From VRUE01 sp963727465 (GTDB lineage: Bacteria > Actinomycetota > Thermoleophilia > Solirubrobacterales > 70-9), in contig CAVSGL010000011.1 of NCBI GenBank assembly GCA_963727465.1, positions 1-46,799 of the forward strand: DNA of 46,799 bases, written 5' to 3'. The position numbers and the translations under genes were made by a program. Positions 23,710 to 32,840 of this stretch are shown here, one piece after another. The notes below the pieces were generated by a model, which was given only the letters and a program-made list of their open reading frames with translations, did not search any database and was not told where the DNA came from. How positions within the stretch are numbered: position 1 is the stretch's first letter; each line of letters begins with the position of its first letter.

Positions 23710-24662
23710 CGCGGCGCGCTCCCCAGTTTGACCCGCGGGTCGAGAAGGGCGTAGAAGACGTCGACCAGGGCGTTGAAGAGGACGATGAAGAAGGCGCCGA
23801 AGAGCACGACGGCGATCACCGGCGGCAGATCCTGGTTGATCAGCGAGTTGTAGGTGTAGAGGCCGATGCCGTCGAGGTTGAAGACGTATTCGACGACGAT
23901 CGCGCCGGCCAGCAGGGCGCCGAAATCGAGTCCGAAGAGGGTGGCGATCGATCCCAGCGAGTTGCGCAGCACGTGCCGCGTCATCACCCGGTGTTCGGAC
24001 AGCCCCTTGGCCCGCGCGGTGCGCACGTAGTCCTGGCCGATGGCTTCGAGCATGCTCGCGCGCAGCACCCGGTTGTAGAGGCCGATGTAGAGAATCGACA
24101 GCGTCATCCAGGGAAGGACCAGGTGGTAGGCCCATTCGATCGGGTCTTCGGTGAGCGGCACATACCCCCCGGTGGGGAAGAGCTGGAGCTTGTACGCGAG
24201 GTAGTTGAGGAAGATCGCGCCCAGCCAGAATTCCGGCGCCGAGATCCCGATCGCCGAGAAGACGGTCAGCGCGCGATCGAGCCGCCCGCCGGCCCGCCGG
24301 GCCGAGAGGTAGCCGAGGACGATCGCGAGGACCATCCAGATCACGGCCGCCCCGATGCAGAGCGAGAAAGTCGCCGGGATGCCTTCGAGGATCCTTTCGT
24401 CGACGTTTTCCCGGCCTTCGTAGGAGATCAGGTCCCCAGTGAAGACCTTGCGCATCATCGTCACGTATTGCTGCGGCAGCGAGTCGTTCAGGCCCCATTC
24501 CTCTTCGATGCTGGCGACCAGGGTCGGCGTCGCGTTTTTCCCGGCCATGTTCTGGGCCGGGTTGGAGTCCGGGATCACGTTGAAGATCAGGAAGACGATC
24601 ACCGAGACGGCGAAGAGGACGACCAGGGCGCCGCCGGCGCGCCTGAGGACGAAGCGGCTCAC
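23706..24662 (-). CDS. Peptide ABC transporter permease (OppB/DppB type)
   Basis: The 318-residue protein has six hydrophobic segments. The start F-V-L-R-R-A-G-G-A-L-V-V-L and the periplasmic loop after helix 1 are typical of DppB. The coupling motif E-A-I-G-Q-D-Y-V-R-T-A-R-A-K-G-L (EAA loop) contacts the ATPase. It overlaps the next permease and the ATPase gene by 4 bases on each side, the mark of translational coupling. Confidence 0.92.
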   Translation of the reverse strand: MSRFVLRRAGGALVVLFAVSVIVFLIFNVIPDSNPAQNMAGKNATPTLVASIEEEWGLNDSLPQQYVTMMRKVFTGDLISYEGRENVDERILEGIPATFSLCIGAAVIWMVLAIVLGYLSARRAGGRLDRALTVFSAIGISAPEFWLGAIFLNYLAYKLQLFPTGGYVPLTEDPIEWAYHLVLPWMTLSILYIGLYNRVLRASMLEAIGQDYVRTARAKGLSEHRVMTRHVLRNSLGSIATLFGLDFGALLAGAIVVEYVFNLDGIGLYTYNSLINQDLPPVIAVVLFGAFFIVLFNALVDVFYALLDPRVKLGSAPR

Positions 24663-25675
24663 TGGACGACGCTTCCCTGCGGCTCGGCCACCCCGGTGTG
24701 AGCCTCGATGCGGAGTTTCGCGTCGGGGTCGAGCGCTTCGCGCAGGCCCTCGGCGAAGAAGTTGACCGAGAGCACGGTGAGCAGGATCATCAGGCCCGGG
24801 ACCACGGTCAGCAGCGGCGCCGTGGTGATCAGCTCGAAGCCGCTGCCGATCATCGTCCCCCAGGAGGTGTTGGGCGGCTGCACGCCGACGCCGAGGAAGG
24901 AGAGCGTCGCCTCGAGCAGCATGTTCTGGGCGACGCCGAGGGCGAAGAAGACGATCAGCGTCGAGGCGAGGTTGGGCAGCAGCTCGCCGAACATCACGCG
25001 CGGCGAGCCCGCCCCCTGGGCGACCGCGGCCTCGACGAACTTCTGCTCACGCAGCGACAGCACCCGGCCGCGGATCGGGCGCGCGAGGTAGGGCGTGTAG
25101 ACGAAGCCGATGATCAGGATCGTGATCCAGAGCGAGCCGCTGGAGAGGTGCAGCGGCCCGATCCGCAGCCCGCCGACGGCGAGCGCCAGGCCGAGGGCGA
25201 TCGCCAGCAGGGTGACCGGGAAGGACCAGATCACGTCGAGCGTGCGCGAGATCACCGCGTCGGTCCAGCCGCGGTAGTAGCCGGCGAGCAGGCCGAGCAC
25301 GGTCGCGAGCAGCGTGGCGAGCAGGGTCGCGGCGAACCCGATGAAGATCGAGACCCGCCCGCCGTACATCAGCCGCACCATCTCGTCGCGCCCCAGCGTG
25401 CCGTCGGCGCCGAGGAAGAACCTGCCGCCGGCTCCGAACCAGAGCGGCCCGACCGGCCTGCCTTCGGGGTTCACCACTTCGCGCCGTTCGCCGTCGACCT
25501 CGACCTTCTCCAGCGTGTGGCTGGCGTTCGGCGTCGTGTGGGCGACCTGGTCCGCCCACAGCGGCGCCGCGAGGACGAAGACGACCATCGCGACGAAGAG
25601 CCCGCCGAAGGCAAGTGCGAGCCGGTTGCGCCGCAGCCGCCGGTAGGCCAGATACCAGGGGCTGCGGCCGGCCAT
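24659..25675 (-). CDS. Peptide ABC transporter permease (OppC/DppC type)
   Basis: The 338-residue protein starts with an R-R-L-R-R-N-R-L-A OppC N-terminal segment, one helix and an extended external region (residues about 45-95), then five helices and the EAA loop R-E-Q-K-F-V-E-A-A-V-A-Q-G. The ending V-N-F-F-A-E-G-L-R-E-A-L-D-P is characteristic of DppC-type subunits. It pairs with the permease at 23706. The start lies directly behind the substrate-binding protein stop. Confidence 0.92.
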   Translation of the reverse strand: MAGRSPWYLAYRRLRRNRLALAFGGLFVAMVVFVLAAPLWADQVAHTTPNASHTLEKVEVDGERREVVNPEGRPVGPLWFGAGGRFFLGADGTLGRDEMVRLMYGGRVSIFIGFAATLLATLLATVLGLLAGYYRGWTDAVISRTLDVIWSFPVTLLAIALGLALAVGGLRIGPLHLSSGSLWITILIIGFVYTPYLARPIRGRVLSLREQKFVEAAVAQGAGSPRVMFGELLPNLASTLIVFFALGVAQNMLLEATLSFLGVGVQPPNTSWGTMIGSGFELITTAPLLTVVPGLMILLTVLSVNFFAEGLREALDPDAKLRIEAHTGVAEPQGSVVQ

Positions 25676-27298
25676 CTACTTGAACTGGAAGCTGGTCAGG
25701 TCCTGGCCCATGGTCGGGTTGTAGATCACCTTGTCGAGATCGATTTCGCTGTCGACGAAGGTCGAGGTGGTGATGCTGCCGTAGGGGGCCATCGGCGCCT
25801 GTTCCATGAATTCGCGGTCGAGCGCGGCGTATTCCTTTTCCTGCTGCGGCCCGAGCTCTTCGCTGCCGAGCTTGGCGATCTTCGCGTTCAGCTGCGGGTC
25901 GTTCATGTTGGAGAGGTTCGTGTTCCCCGTCGGCGTGATGCTTTCGCCGTCGAGCAGCGGTTCGAAGAAGTCGTTCGGGTGCGGGTAGTCCTGGAGCCAG
26001 TCGGACCAGCCCGTGTCCAGGTCGGGCGTGGACCTGTTGGTGATGACGCCGAAGTAGTTGCTGCCGAGCGTCTTCAGCTTGGCGTTGAACCCGAGTTCGT
26101 TGAGCACGCCTTCGTAGTAGGCGCCGGCTTTGTCGTTCGGGCTTTCGTTGTCGGTCCAGACGGTGATGTTGCGGTCCGACGGGTTCGCTTCGGCGAACAG
26201 CTTCTTCGCCTTCGCCATGTCGTGCGGGTAGAGATCGAACGCTTCGTGGCCGGGCATCCCTTCGGGCAGGATCTGGTGCGAGGCGGAGAGCGTGCCCGCG
26301 TAGATCCGTTCGAGCGCCGCGCTGTCGATCGCGTAGTTGACGGCCTGGCGCACCTTGAGGTCGTCGAACGGCGCCTTCTGGGTGTTCATCCAGAAGAAGT
26401 AGGTGCTGATCGGGTGCTCGACGCGGAACTGCGTCCCTTCGTACTTGCTCTTGACTTTGCTGTAGAGGTCGGCCGGGACCAGGGTCTGCATCCAGTTCGT
26501 CTTGTTCCGTTCGATTTCGTTGACCTGGGTCGCCTGGTTGGTGACGACCGAGAGCTCGATCCTGTCGACGTGGCCGCTCGGCACCTCGGGGATCGCCTTG
26601 CCGTTGTTCTTGGCCCACTGCGGGTTGCGTGCGTAGGACCAGGCCTTGCCCGGTTCGACGTCGACGATCTCGTAGGGGCCCGTGGCCGGCGGCGGATCGG
26701 TCGTCAGGTTCTTCGCCGGGGTGCCCGACGGCAGCACGGCGACGAACAGCATCGCCAGCTCGTTGGTGAAGGTGCCGCGCGGTTTGGTCAGTTCGATTTC
26801 GATCTGCCCGGTCCTGTCGTCGGTCTTGATCCCGGGGATCCCGCCGCTCTTGGTTTCGGCGAACTCTTCCGCCCCGGCGATGTCCATGTAGAAGCCGGAG
26901 CCCGGCGAGTTGAGCTTGAAGAGGCGTTCGACCGTGCTCGCGAAGTCCGACGCCTTGACCGGCGTGCCGTCGGAATACCTGAGCCCCTGTCGCAGGGTCA
27001 GCGTGTAGGTCTTGCCGCCGTTGCTCACCTTGGGCAGGCTTTCCGCCAGCGCCGGCACGACTTCGGCGCCTTCCGTGCCGCTGGCGTGCTTGTAGGTGAG
27101 CAGCGGCAGATAGGTGTCGTACATCGCCGTCCAACCTTCCTGGTCGTACGACAGAGCGGGGTCGAGATATTCGGGGAAGGCCGCGTAGGTGCCCGTGAGG
27201 GTGCCGCCTTCCTTGCCGCCCGAGCCGCCGCACGCAGACAGGCCGATGGCGACCATCGTCAGCACGGCAATCCCTAGAGCTGCTTGCAGCTTCCTCAC
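25676..27298 (-). CDS. Peptide ABC transporter substrate-binding lipoprotein (SBP family 5)
   Basis: The 540-residue protein starts with a lipoprotein signal (L-G-I-A-V-L-T-M-V-A-I-G-L-S-A-C, Cys23) and G-G-S-G-G linker. The remainder shows family 5 hallmarks: Y-L-D-P-A-L-S-Y, L-T-L-R-Q-G-L-R-Y-S-D-G-T-P-V-K-A-S-D-F, D-L-K-V-R-Q-A-V-N-Y-A-I-D. It captures peptides outside the cell for the permease pair. The GTG start has an excellent GGAGG ribosome site. It is the first gene of the operon and follows the MFS gene on the same strand by 1 base. Confidence 0.93.
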   Translation of the reverse strand: MRKLQAALGIAVLTMVAIGLSACGGSGGKEGGTLTGTYAAFPEYLDPALSYDQEGWTAMYDTYLPLLTYKHASGTEGAEVVPALAESLPKVSNGGKTYTLTLRQGLRYSDGTPVKASDFASTVERLFKLNSPGSGFYMDIAGAEEFAETKSGGIPGIKTDDRTGQIEIELTKPRGTFTNELAMLFVAVLPSGTPAKNLTTDPPPATGPYEIVDVEPGKAWSYARNPQWAKNNGKAIPEVPSGHVDRIELSVVTNQATQVNEIERNKTNWMQTLVPADLYSKVKSKYEGTQFRVEHPISTYFFWMNTQKAPFDDLKVRQAVNYAIDSAALERIYAGTLSASHQILPEGMPGHEAFDLYPHDMAKAKKLFAEANPSDRNITVWTDNESPNDKAGAYYEGVLNELGFNAKLKTLGSNYFGVITNRSTPDLDTGWSDWLQDYPHPNDFFEPLLDGESITPTGNTNLSNMNDPQLNAKIAKLGSEELGPQQEKEYAALDREFMEQAPMAPYGSITTSTFVDSEIDLDKVIYNPTMGQDLTSFQFK

Positions 27299-27299
27299 G

Positions 27300-28604
27300 T
27301 CACGACCTCCGATCTAGACTGGACAGCGCCTCTGCGGGAATTAACTCCACCATAAGCTCGTCGGCGGCGTCAACGTTCCCTGGACGTTCTTTTCCCTGCT
27401 CCAGAGGCCAATTCCTGCCCAGGAGCACGGACGAGGCGACGACGATCGCCATCACCCCCGCCCCGGCGACGTAGAACGTCACGCGGGCGTCCCAGGTCGA
27501 TGCGATCACGCCGCCGAGCACGTAGCCGAGGCCGGGCGCGGCCGAGGAGACGGATTCGAGCGTGCCGATCACCCGCGCCTGCATGCCGGGGACGGTCAGC
27601 TCCTGCACGGCGCTGACAACCCCGACCCACTGGACGCCGTTGCCGATCCCGCCGACCGCCGAGGCCGCGCAGGCGAGCGCCAGGGTCTGGGCGGCCGCCA
27701 TGCCGAGGTAGCCGGCGCCGATCGCGATCGTGCTGAAGAAGAGCAGCAGCGGCAGCGGGGCGCGCCGCAGGGTGGCGAAGACGACGCTGCCCAGCACCAT
27801 GCCGGCGCCCCAGCTGCCGAGCAGGAGGCCGTATCCGGTGTCGCCGGCGCCGAGCGAGTCCTTGGCGTAGATCACCTCGACCGGGATCACGGCCGAGAAG
27901 AAGACGATCGCTGCCGCCTGGGCGGTGAGCAGCCGGCGCAGCGTCGCCTGGCGGCGGATGTAGCCGAGGCCGGCCCGCACCTGCTCCGCCAGGGTCGTTT
28001 CGGATTCGGGCTCGGCCTGCGGCAGCGGCCTCGCGGTGAGCAGGATGCAGGCGATCGCGTAGAACGAGGCCGCGTCGAGCAGCAGGGCCGGCTGCACGCC
28101 GAGCGTGGCGACGACGGCGCCGGCAAGCGCGGGGCCGACGGCGGCGCTGCCGGTGAAGGCGACGTTGAGGACCGCGTTGCCGGCGCGCAGCTCCCCCTCG
28201 GGCTCGAGCATCGTCGCCGCGACCGCCCGGGTCAGCGAGCGCGCCGTCAGCGCCAGGGCGCCGTCGACCGTCGCCACGGCGACCACCGCGGCGAGCGAGA
28301 AGTGGCCGGCGAGCAGGGCCAGCGCGCCGAAGGCCGCGGCCTCCGCCGCGTACAGCGTCGGCAGCACGAAGCGGGGCGGGGGGCGCTCGAGCCGGGCGAC
28401 CAGGACCGGCGTGAGGAAGGCCGGCAGGAATCCCGTCCCGATGAACAGCAGCGACGTCGCCAGGGCGCTTTCGGTGAGCTCGAAGACGAGCACCGAGAGG
28501 GCGATGATCCCCAGCCAGTCACCCAGCTCATTGACCGCGTAGGAGAGCGCGAGCCGGCGGAATGCCGGCCGTTTCAGCGGGTCTCTCAAGCCTGGGCTAC
28601 TCAT
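27300..28604 (-). CDS. MFS transporter (MFS_3/EntS-like exporter)
   Basis: The 434-residue protein has about 12 hydrophobic segments, begins R-D-P-L-K-R-P-A-F-R-R-L-A-L-S-Y-A-V and lacks the 14-helix layout of the MFS at 17429. The N-terminal R-x-F-R-x-L-x-x-S motif and central R-P-L-P cytoplasmic loop are found in MFS_3 proteins that export siderophores and drugs. It ends 1 base before the peptide importer operon and may be its first gene. The upstream region contains the inverted repeat 28634-28677. Confidence 0.88.
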   Translation of the reverse strand: MSSPGLRDPLKRPAFRRLALSYAVNELGDWLGIIALSVLVFELTESALATSLLFIGTGFLPAFLTPVLVARLERPPPRFVLPTLYAAEAAAFGALALLAGHFSLAAVVAVATVDGALALTARSLTRAVAATMLEPEGELRAGNAVLNVAFTGSAAVGPALAGAVVATLGVQPALLLDAASFYAIACILLTARPLPQAEPESETTLAEQVRAGLGYIRRQATLRRLLTAQAAAIVFFSAVIPVEVIYAKDSLGAGDTGYGLLLGSWGAGMVLGSVVFATLRRAPLPLLLFFSTIAIGAGYLGMAAAQTLALACAASAVGGIGNGVQWVGVVSAVQELTVPGMQARVIGTLESVSSAAPGLGYVLGGVIASTWDARVTFYVAGAGVMAIVVASSVLLGRNWPLEQGKERPGNVDAADELMVELIPAEALSSLDRRS

Positions 28605-28793
28605 TTTTCGTCCCGAATACCCTCACGTTTCTTGCACAAGTTTCGTTGCAGATGCACAGGTTTTCGCCAACTTGTGCTACAAACTTGCCAGCAACTAATT
28701 CGTTTCTCGCCGGAACTTGCGCGAGATCGCACGGGCTTCGACGAAAGGAATGGCTCTCATGGGCTGGAAAAGGTAAGAAACCTTAGGCAGTAC
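28605..28793. promoter_or_regulatory. Divergent regulatory region with AACTTG repeats and tiny ORF
   Basis: GCACAAGTT (28634-28642) and AACTTGTGC (28669-28677) form a perfect 9-bp inverted repeat. Two further AACTTGC copies lie at about 28682 and 28716. This suggests several sites for one DNA-binding protein that controls the MFS gene (minus) or the transcript to the right. An 8-codon frame, M-A-L-M-G-W-K-R (28751-28777), preceded by AAAGGA, lies just before two hairpins and a terminator and could be a leader peptide. No known regulator binding motif is recognised. Confidence 0.45.
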
Positions 28794-28860
28794 AGGCAGA
28801 CGTGCAGACCGTCTGCCTAGCAGGTTCGAAGGGCGCCCTGGGCGTCCTTCGCGCTTTTTT
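28768..28860 (+). ncRNA. Structured leader or small RNA with intrinsic terminator
   Basis: A small hairpin, AAGGT/ACCTT (28769-28783), is followed by a perfect 9-bp stem, AGGCAGACG with CGTCTGCCT (28794-28802 with 28810-28818), and then the terminator. A second AGGCAG copy (28785-28790) can compete for the same CTGCCT, so two exclusive folds are possible, as in an attenuator or riboswitch. The HD-GYP start lies another 206 bases downstream. It does not match the c-di-GMP riboswitch consensus that I know. Confidence 0.5.
28827..28860 (+). terminator. Intrinsic (rho-independent) terminator
   Basis: An 11-bp stem (28827-28837 with 28841-28851, one G-U pair) with a 3-base loop is followed within 3 bases by TTTTTT (28855-28860). 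It is the only classical T-tract terminator seen in the window. No gene of usual size ends before it on this strand, which implies a short RNA or an attenuator. Confidence 0.88.
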
Positions 28861-29066
28861 GGGCCTATTGACCAGGCTTTTGCGCAAATTGCAAGGATTT
28901 GGCCAGGTCGTCTAGGTGGGTTGCCGTGGCCCGGACGAGCGTCTAATTTGAGTTTCCGCAGGTTGCGGTCGATGCAAGCCTGGGTACCAGTCGCAGGATT
29001 CGCCGCAACGGCGCGAAATTCCTGACAGGGAGCCCGAGCAGCGGCCCGGGCTCGGGACTCGAATCC

Positions 29067-30473
29067 ATGGAAAAGCAGCGACCCACCCCCCTCAGCAACG
29101 CCCTGTTGGCCCTGGGCCTGCTCGCGATCGTTGTCGTGGCGGTCTGGCGCGCCCCGCTCGCCGACTGGAACCTCGCCCTCTTCGGCATCCTGCTGGGCTT
29201 CTCGATCTTCAGCGACGTGATGTCGATCGAGACCGAATCGCGGCTGAAGATCTCCGGCAACTTCCTCGCGCTGGTCCTCGCGATGGTGCTGCTCGGCGGG
29301 ACGCCCGCGGCGATCATCGGCGCGATCTCGATCCTCGCCGGCTGGCTGCGCTTCCGCGAAAGCGGCAACGACCTGCTGGTCAACATGGTCACCTACCTGA
29401 CCTTCCCGCTCGCCGTCGGGATCGGTTTCCACGAAGTCGTCGACAGCTCGGGCATCGCGAACACCGACGCGACCTTCTACGTGCTCGTCTTCGGCGCCTT
29501 CCTCGTCGCCCTGGCGATGAACTTCTCGATGATCGGCGCCTACACCTGCTACCTCGAGCGCAGCTCGTTCGTCGAGAAGGTGCGCACGGTGATGGTGCCG
29601 CTGCTGCCGTCGGAGCTCGCGGCGGCGCTGATGGCGGTCGGCGTCGCCTTCATCTACTACGAAGTCGGGCTCGCCGGGGTCGCCCTGTTCGGCATCGTCC
29701 TGGTGATCTTCCAGTACCTGCTCGGGGCGCTGATCAAGTCGCAGGAACGCGCCCGCGAGCTCGAGGTGCGGACGAAGCAGCTGGCCAGCTTCCAGGTCGG
29801 GATGCTGAGCGCGCTGCTGCGCACGCTCGACCTGCGGGACCAGATGACCGCCCGCCACAGCGCCGCGGTCGCCCGCTACTCGCGCGCGATCGCCCAGCGC
29901 GCCGGCTTCTCGCGCCGCGAGGAGGAGCTCGTCCACATCGCCGCGCTGCTGCACGACATCGGCAAGTTCATCCTTCCCGACCGGATCCTGAAGGCGAACG
30001 TGCCGCTGACCGACGAAGACTGGATGCTGATCCGCCGCCATCCCCAGCAGGGCGCCCGCGTGGTCTCCTCGCTCGACGGCTACGGCCCGGTGGCGGAGAT
30101 CATCCTCGCCCACCACGAGCGGATCGACGGCAAGGGCTACCCGCGCGGCCTCGAAGGCGACGACATCCCCGAGCTGGCGCGGATCATCTCCGTCGCCGAC
30201 ACCTACGACGTGATGACCGCGCGCGACTCCTACCGCACGCCGACCTCCAGCTACGAGGCGATCCAGGAGCTGCGCCGGGTCGCCGGCAAGCAGCTCGACG
30301 CGCGCTTCGTCGAGGTCTTCATCGAGCTGCTCGAGGGCGACGACATCTCCTTCCGCCACGGCGAGGAGGCCGACTTCGAGCGCGAGCTGGCGCTGGAGGC
30401 GCGGATCGCCGAGACCGCGAGCCCCGGCGTCGACGCCGGCCGCTTCCAGGTCGCCGGCGTCTCCGTCGGCTAA
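29067..30473 (+). CDS. Membrane-bound HD-GYP phosphodiesterase
   Basis: The 468-residue protein has an N-terminal membrane domain of about seven helices (residues 8-225), a short coiled linker (K-S-Q-E-R-A-R-E-L-E-V-R-T-K-Q-L) and a C-terminal HD-GYP domain (about 245-430). The metal and catalytic motifs are present: A-R-H-S, L-L-H-D-I-G-K, R-R-H-P, H-H-E-R-I-D-G-K-G-Y-P-R-G-L and V-A-D-T-Y-D-V-M-T. It probably hydrolyses c-di-GMP or a related dinucleotide in response to a membrane signal. No GGDEF gene is in the window. A non-coding region of over 200 bases precedes it, behind a terminator. Confidence 0.9.
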   Translation: MEKQRPTPLSNALLALGLLAIVVVAVWRAPLADWNLALFGILLGFSIFSDVMSIETESRLKISGNFLALVLAMVLLGGTPAAIIGAISILAGWLRFRESGNDLLVNMVTYLTFPLAVGIGFHEVVDSSGIANTDATFYVLVFGAFLVALAMNFSMIGAYTCYLERSSFVEKVRTVMVPLLPSELAAALMAVGVAFIYYEVGLAGVALFGIVLVIFQYLLGALIKSQERARELEVRTKQLASFQVGMLSALLRTLDLRDQMTARHSAAVARYSRAIAQRAGFSRREEELVHIAALLHDIGKFILPDRILKANVPLTDEDWMLIRRHPQQGARVVSSLDGYGPVAEIILAHHERIDGKGYPRGLEGDDIPELARIISVADTYDVMTARDSYRTPTSSYEAIQELRRVAGKQLDARFVEVFIELLEGDDISFRHGEEADFERELALEARIAETASPGVDAGRFQVAGVSVG

Positions 30474-30548
30474 CTCCGCCGACGGGACGAAAACACGCCT
30501 ATATGGGGGGAAATCGGCCCGTCGGCGGGGGCGATACGGTTCGCGTCG

Positions 30549-31591
30549 ATGCGCGCGGTGACCTTTCAAGCGCCCGGCGAGGTGCGGATCGAGGAGAAGG
30601 ACGAGCCCGAGCTGCTCGCCGGCGACGACGTGCCTCGTGCGCGTCGAGGCGAGCGGGATCTGCGGCTCGGACCTGCACATCTTCCACGGCCGGGTGCCGG
30701 TCGAGCCCGGCTTCACGATCGGGCACGAGTTCGTCGGCACGGTGCTCGCCGCGGGCGAGGACGTCGAGCGCGTCGCCGTCGGCGACCGGGTGCTCGGCTG
30801 CTTCCACATCGCCTGCGCGACCTGCTCGTCCTGCCTGCGCGGCGACTACCACCGCTGCGAGCACGGCCACACCTTCGGCCACGGCTCCAAGCTCGGCGAC
30901 CTTCAGGGCGCCCAGGCCGAGCAGCTGCTGGTGCCGCGGGCCAACCTGACGCTGCGGCGCGTGCCGGAGGGCATGTCCGACGAGGTCGCGCTGTTCGCCG
31001 GCGACGTGATGGGGACCGGCTACCACGCGGTCGCCCACGCCGGCATGCGCGCCGGCGACACCGTCGCCGTGCTCGGCCTCGGCCCGGTCGGGCTCTGCGC
31101 CGTGCAGGCGGCCGCCGCCGCCGGGCGCCAGCCGAGGTCTTCGCGATCGACTCGGTGGCGGAGCGCGGCTGGCGATGGCCGAGCGCTTCGGCGCCGAGCC
31201 GCTGCACCTCACCGAGGACGACCCGAAGCGCGCCGTGCGCGCGGCCACCGACGGGCACGCGGCGTCGACGTGGTCGTCGACGCGGTCGGCGACCCGGGGC
31301 CGCTGGCGATGGCGGTCAGCCTCGCCCGCGACGCGGGCACCGTCTCGGGGATCGGCGCCTACGCCGGCAAGGGCGAGGTGCCGCTCGGCCTCGCCTGGCT
31401 CAAGGGGCTGACGCTGCGCCTCGGCCTCGCCAACGTGATCGCCCACGTCGATCGCGTGCTCGGTCTGCTCGAGGCGGGCAAGCTCGACCCCTCGCCGCTC
31501 GTCACCCACCACATGAAGCTCGAACAGGCCGAGCGAGGCCTACGAGCTCTACGACCAGCGCGAAGCGCTGAAGATCGTGCTCACGCCCTGA
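30549..31591 (+). pseudogene. Zinc-dependent alcohol dehydrogenase, five frameshifts
   Basis: Joining the frames gives one medium-chain dehydrogenase of about 345 residues: M-R-A-V-T-F, then G-I-C-G-S-D-L-H (catalytic Zn Cys), G-H-E-F-V-G, the structural Zn site C-x2-C-x2-C-x7-C, the NAD loop G-L-G-P-V-G, D-V-V-V-D-A-V-G and an ending K-I-V-L-T-P. Reading frame changes occur near 30633, 31130, 31165, 31258 and 31535. The coding signal between them is intact and no in-frame stop has arisen, so they are very recent or are sequence errors in GC-rich runs. It would oxidise an alcohol with NAD(P). Confidence 0.85.
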
Positions 31592-31649
31592 GGACCGATT
31601 CGATTCTTAATTTGTGAAATCTGGCGTTTCTCTCTAAGGTGTGGGGAGT

Positions 31650-32070
31650 GGGTTCTGAGGCGCCTCCCGATTGCGGCGGCAATCGTCATCCTGGGCGCCC
31701 TGGTCTTTCTCCGGGAGCGCCCAGGCGTGCTCCTGCGCCCGCATGACCACCGTCGCAAGCGATGCAGCGGGCCGATGCGGCGATCGTCGGCAAGCTGGTC
31801 AAGGTGGTTCCCCGCGGCCGCATCAGGGCCGATTACCGCTATCGGGTGCAGCGCGTTTACAAGCGCGGAGCGGGTCTGCGGCGCGGCCGGGTCGTCTCGG
31901 TGCGCAGCGCCAGGCAGTCGGCTGCCTGCGGGTTGCCGCACGGCACCGGCCGGCGCTACGGCCTGATGCTGATCCGCAGCGAAGGCCGCTGGACGGGCGG
32001 CCTCTGCGGGGTGTTCAGGCCGCGGCTCGTCGATTCCGGCCGCGCGGGCCTGTATCGCTGTGCTAGTTGA
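31650..32070 (+). pseudogene. Secreted CxC-start protein resembling a TIMP/NTR-like domain, frameshifted
   Basis: The frames must be joined near 31700 and 31765. The result is a signal peptide (L-R-R-L-P-I-A-A-A-I-V-I-L-G-A-L-V-F), then A-C-S-C-A, then A-A-I-V-G-K-L-V-K-V, Y-R-Y-R-V-Q-R-V-Y-K, R-R-G-R-V-V-S-V-R-S, A-A-C-G-L-P, Y-G-L-M-L-I-R and a final Cys in L-C-G-V-F. A mature start with C-x-C and strands of this kind recall netrin/TIMP-like domains, but the likeness is weak. The start codon is uncertain. The C-terminal part is open as one frame from 31762. Confidence 0.5.
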
Positions 32071-32105
32071 CTGACACACTCAATCCCTTTACTGTGTCAT
32101 GCTAA

Positions 32106-32840
32106 ATGGCACAGAAGGCGACCCATGAGCCGAATCCGTTCGCGATCGACCCCGGCGACGAGCTGCCGGTCGGCCTCCAGCTGACCTGGCGCCTGCGGGC
32201 GCTGATCGCGACCGGCCGGCTCGCCTCCGGCGAGCGCCTGCCGAGCTTTCGCCGCCTCGCCGACTGGGCCGGGGTCAACGTCAACACCGTGCGCGCCGTC
32301 TACGCGGGGCTCGAGCGCGAGGGGCTGGTCGTCAGCCGTCACGGCCAGGGGACCTTCGTCGCCGACGGGATCGAGGCCGGCCGCGCAGCTCGAGGAGATC
32401 GCGACCGACGCCCTGCGGCGCGCTCGCGAGGCCGGCCTCAGCCCGCGCGAGCTGGCGATCGTCGCCTCCGCCTGCGCCGGCATGCCGGGCGGCTTCGAGA
32501 ACGACGCCCTCGAGACCGGGCGGCGAGCTGCCCGACCTCGCCGAGGAGAGCGAGGCGATCGACGTGCGGCGCGAGCTGCGCCGCCAGATCGCCCGCCTCG
32601 AGGCCGAGCTCGCCTCCTACCCGGCCGACCTGCCGCGCGACCTGCCGACCGCGCCGCGCCGCGCCAGCGGCCACATCGCCGGGGTCGAGGAGCTGGAGCA
32701 GACGCGCGACACCCTGATCGCCCAGCTCTCCGCAGCCCAGCACGCGGCCGAGCAGCGGGCGCGCGAGGCCGGGCGCGAGCAGCCGGCAGGGCGCCAGTCC
32801 CCTCGAGCAGGCGATGAGCTGGTGGCGGCACAGGCTCTAG
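32106..32840 (+). pseudogene. GntR-family regulator with C-terminal coiled coil, frameshifted
   Basis: The first 95 residues are an intact GntR winged helix (L-P-V-G-L-Q-L-T-W-R-L-R, G-E-R-L-P-S-F-R-R-L-A, V-N-V-N-T-V-R-A-V-Y, G-Q-G-T-F-V). Frame changes near 32385, 32520 and 32790 are needed to continue through a long, charged, probably coiled-coil region to M-S-W-W-R-H-R-L and TAG at 32838. The stop overlaps the GTG start of the permease gene (TAGTG), so the regulator and the YrbE pair were one operon. As with the neighbour at 30549, this could be sequence error. Confidence 0.8.

Noticed and set aside
28605..29066. c-di-GMP riboswitch upstream of the HD-GYP gene
   Set aside because: The conserved GEMM core sequences I know are not present; only hairpins and a terminator can be supported.
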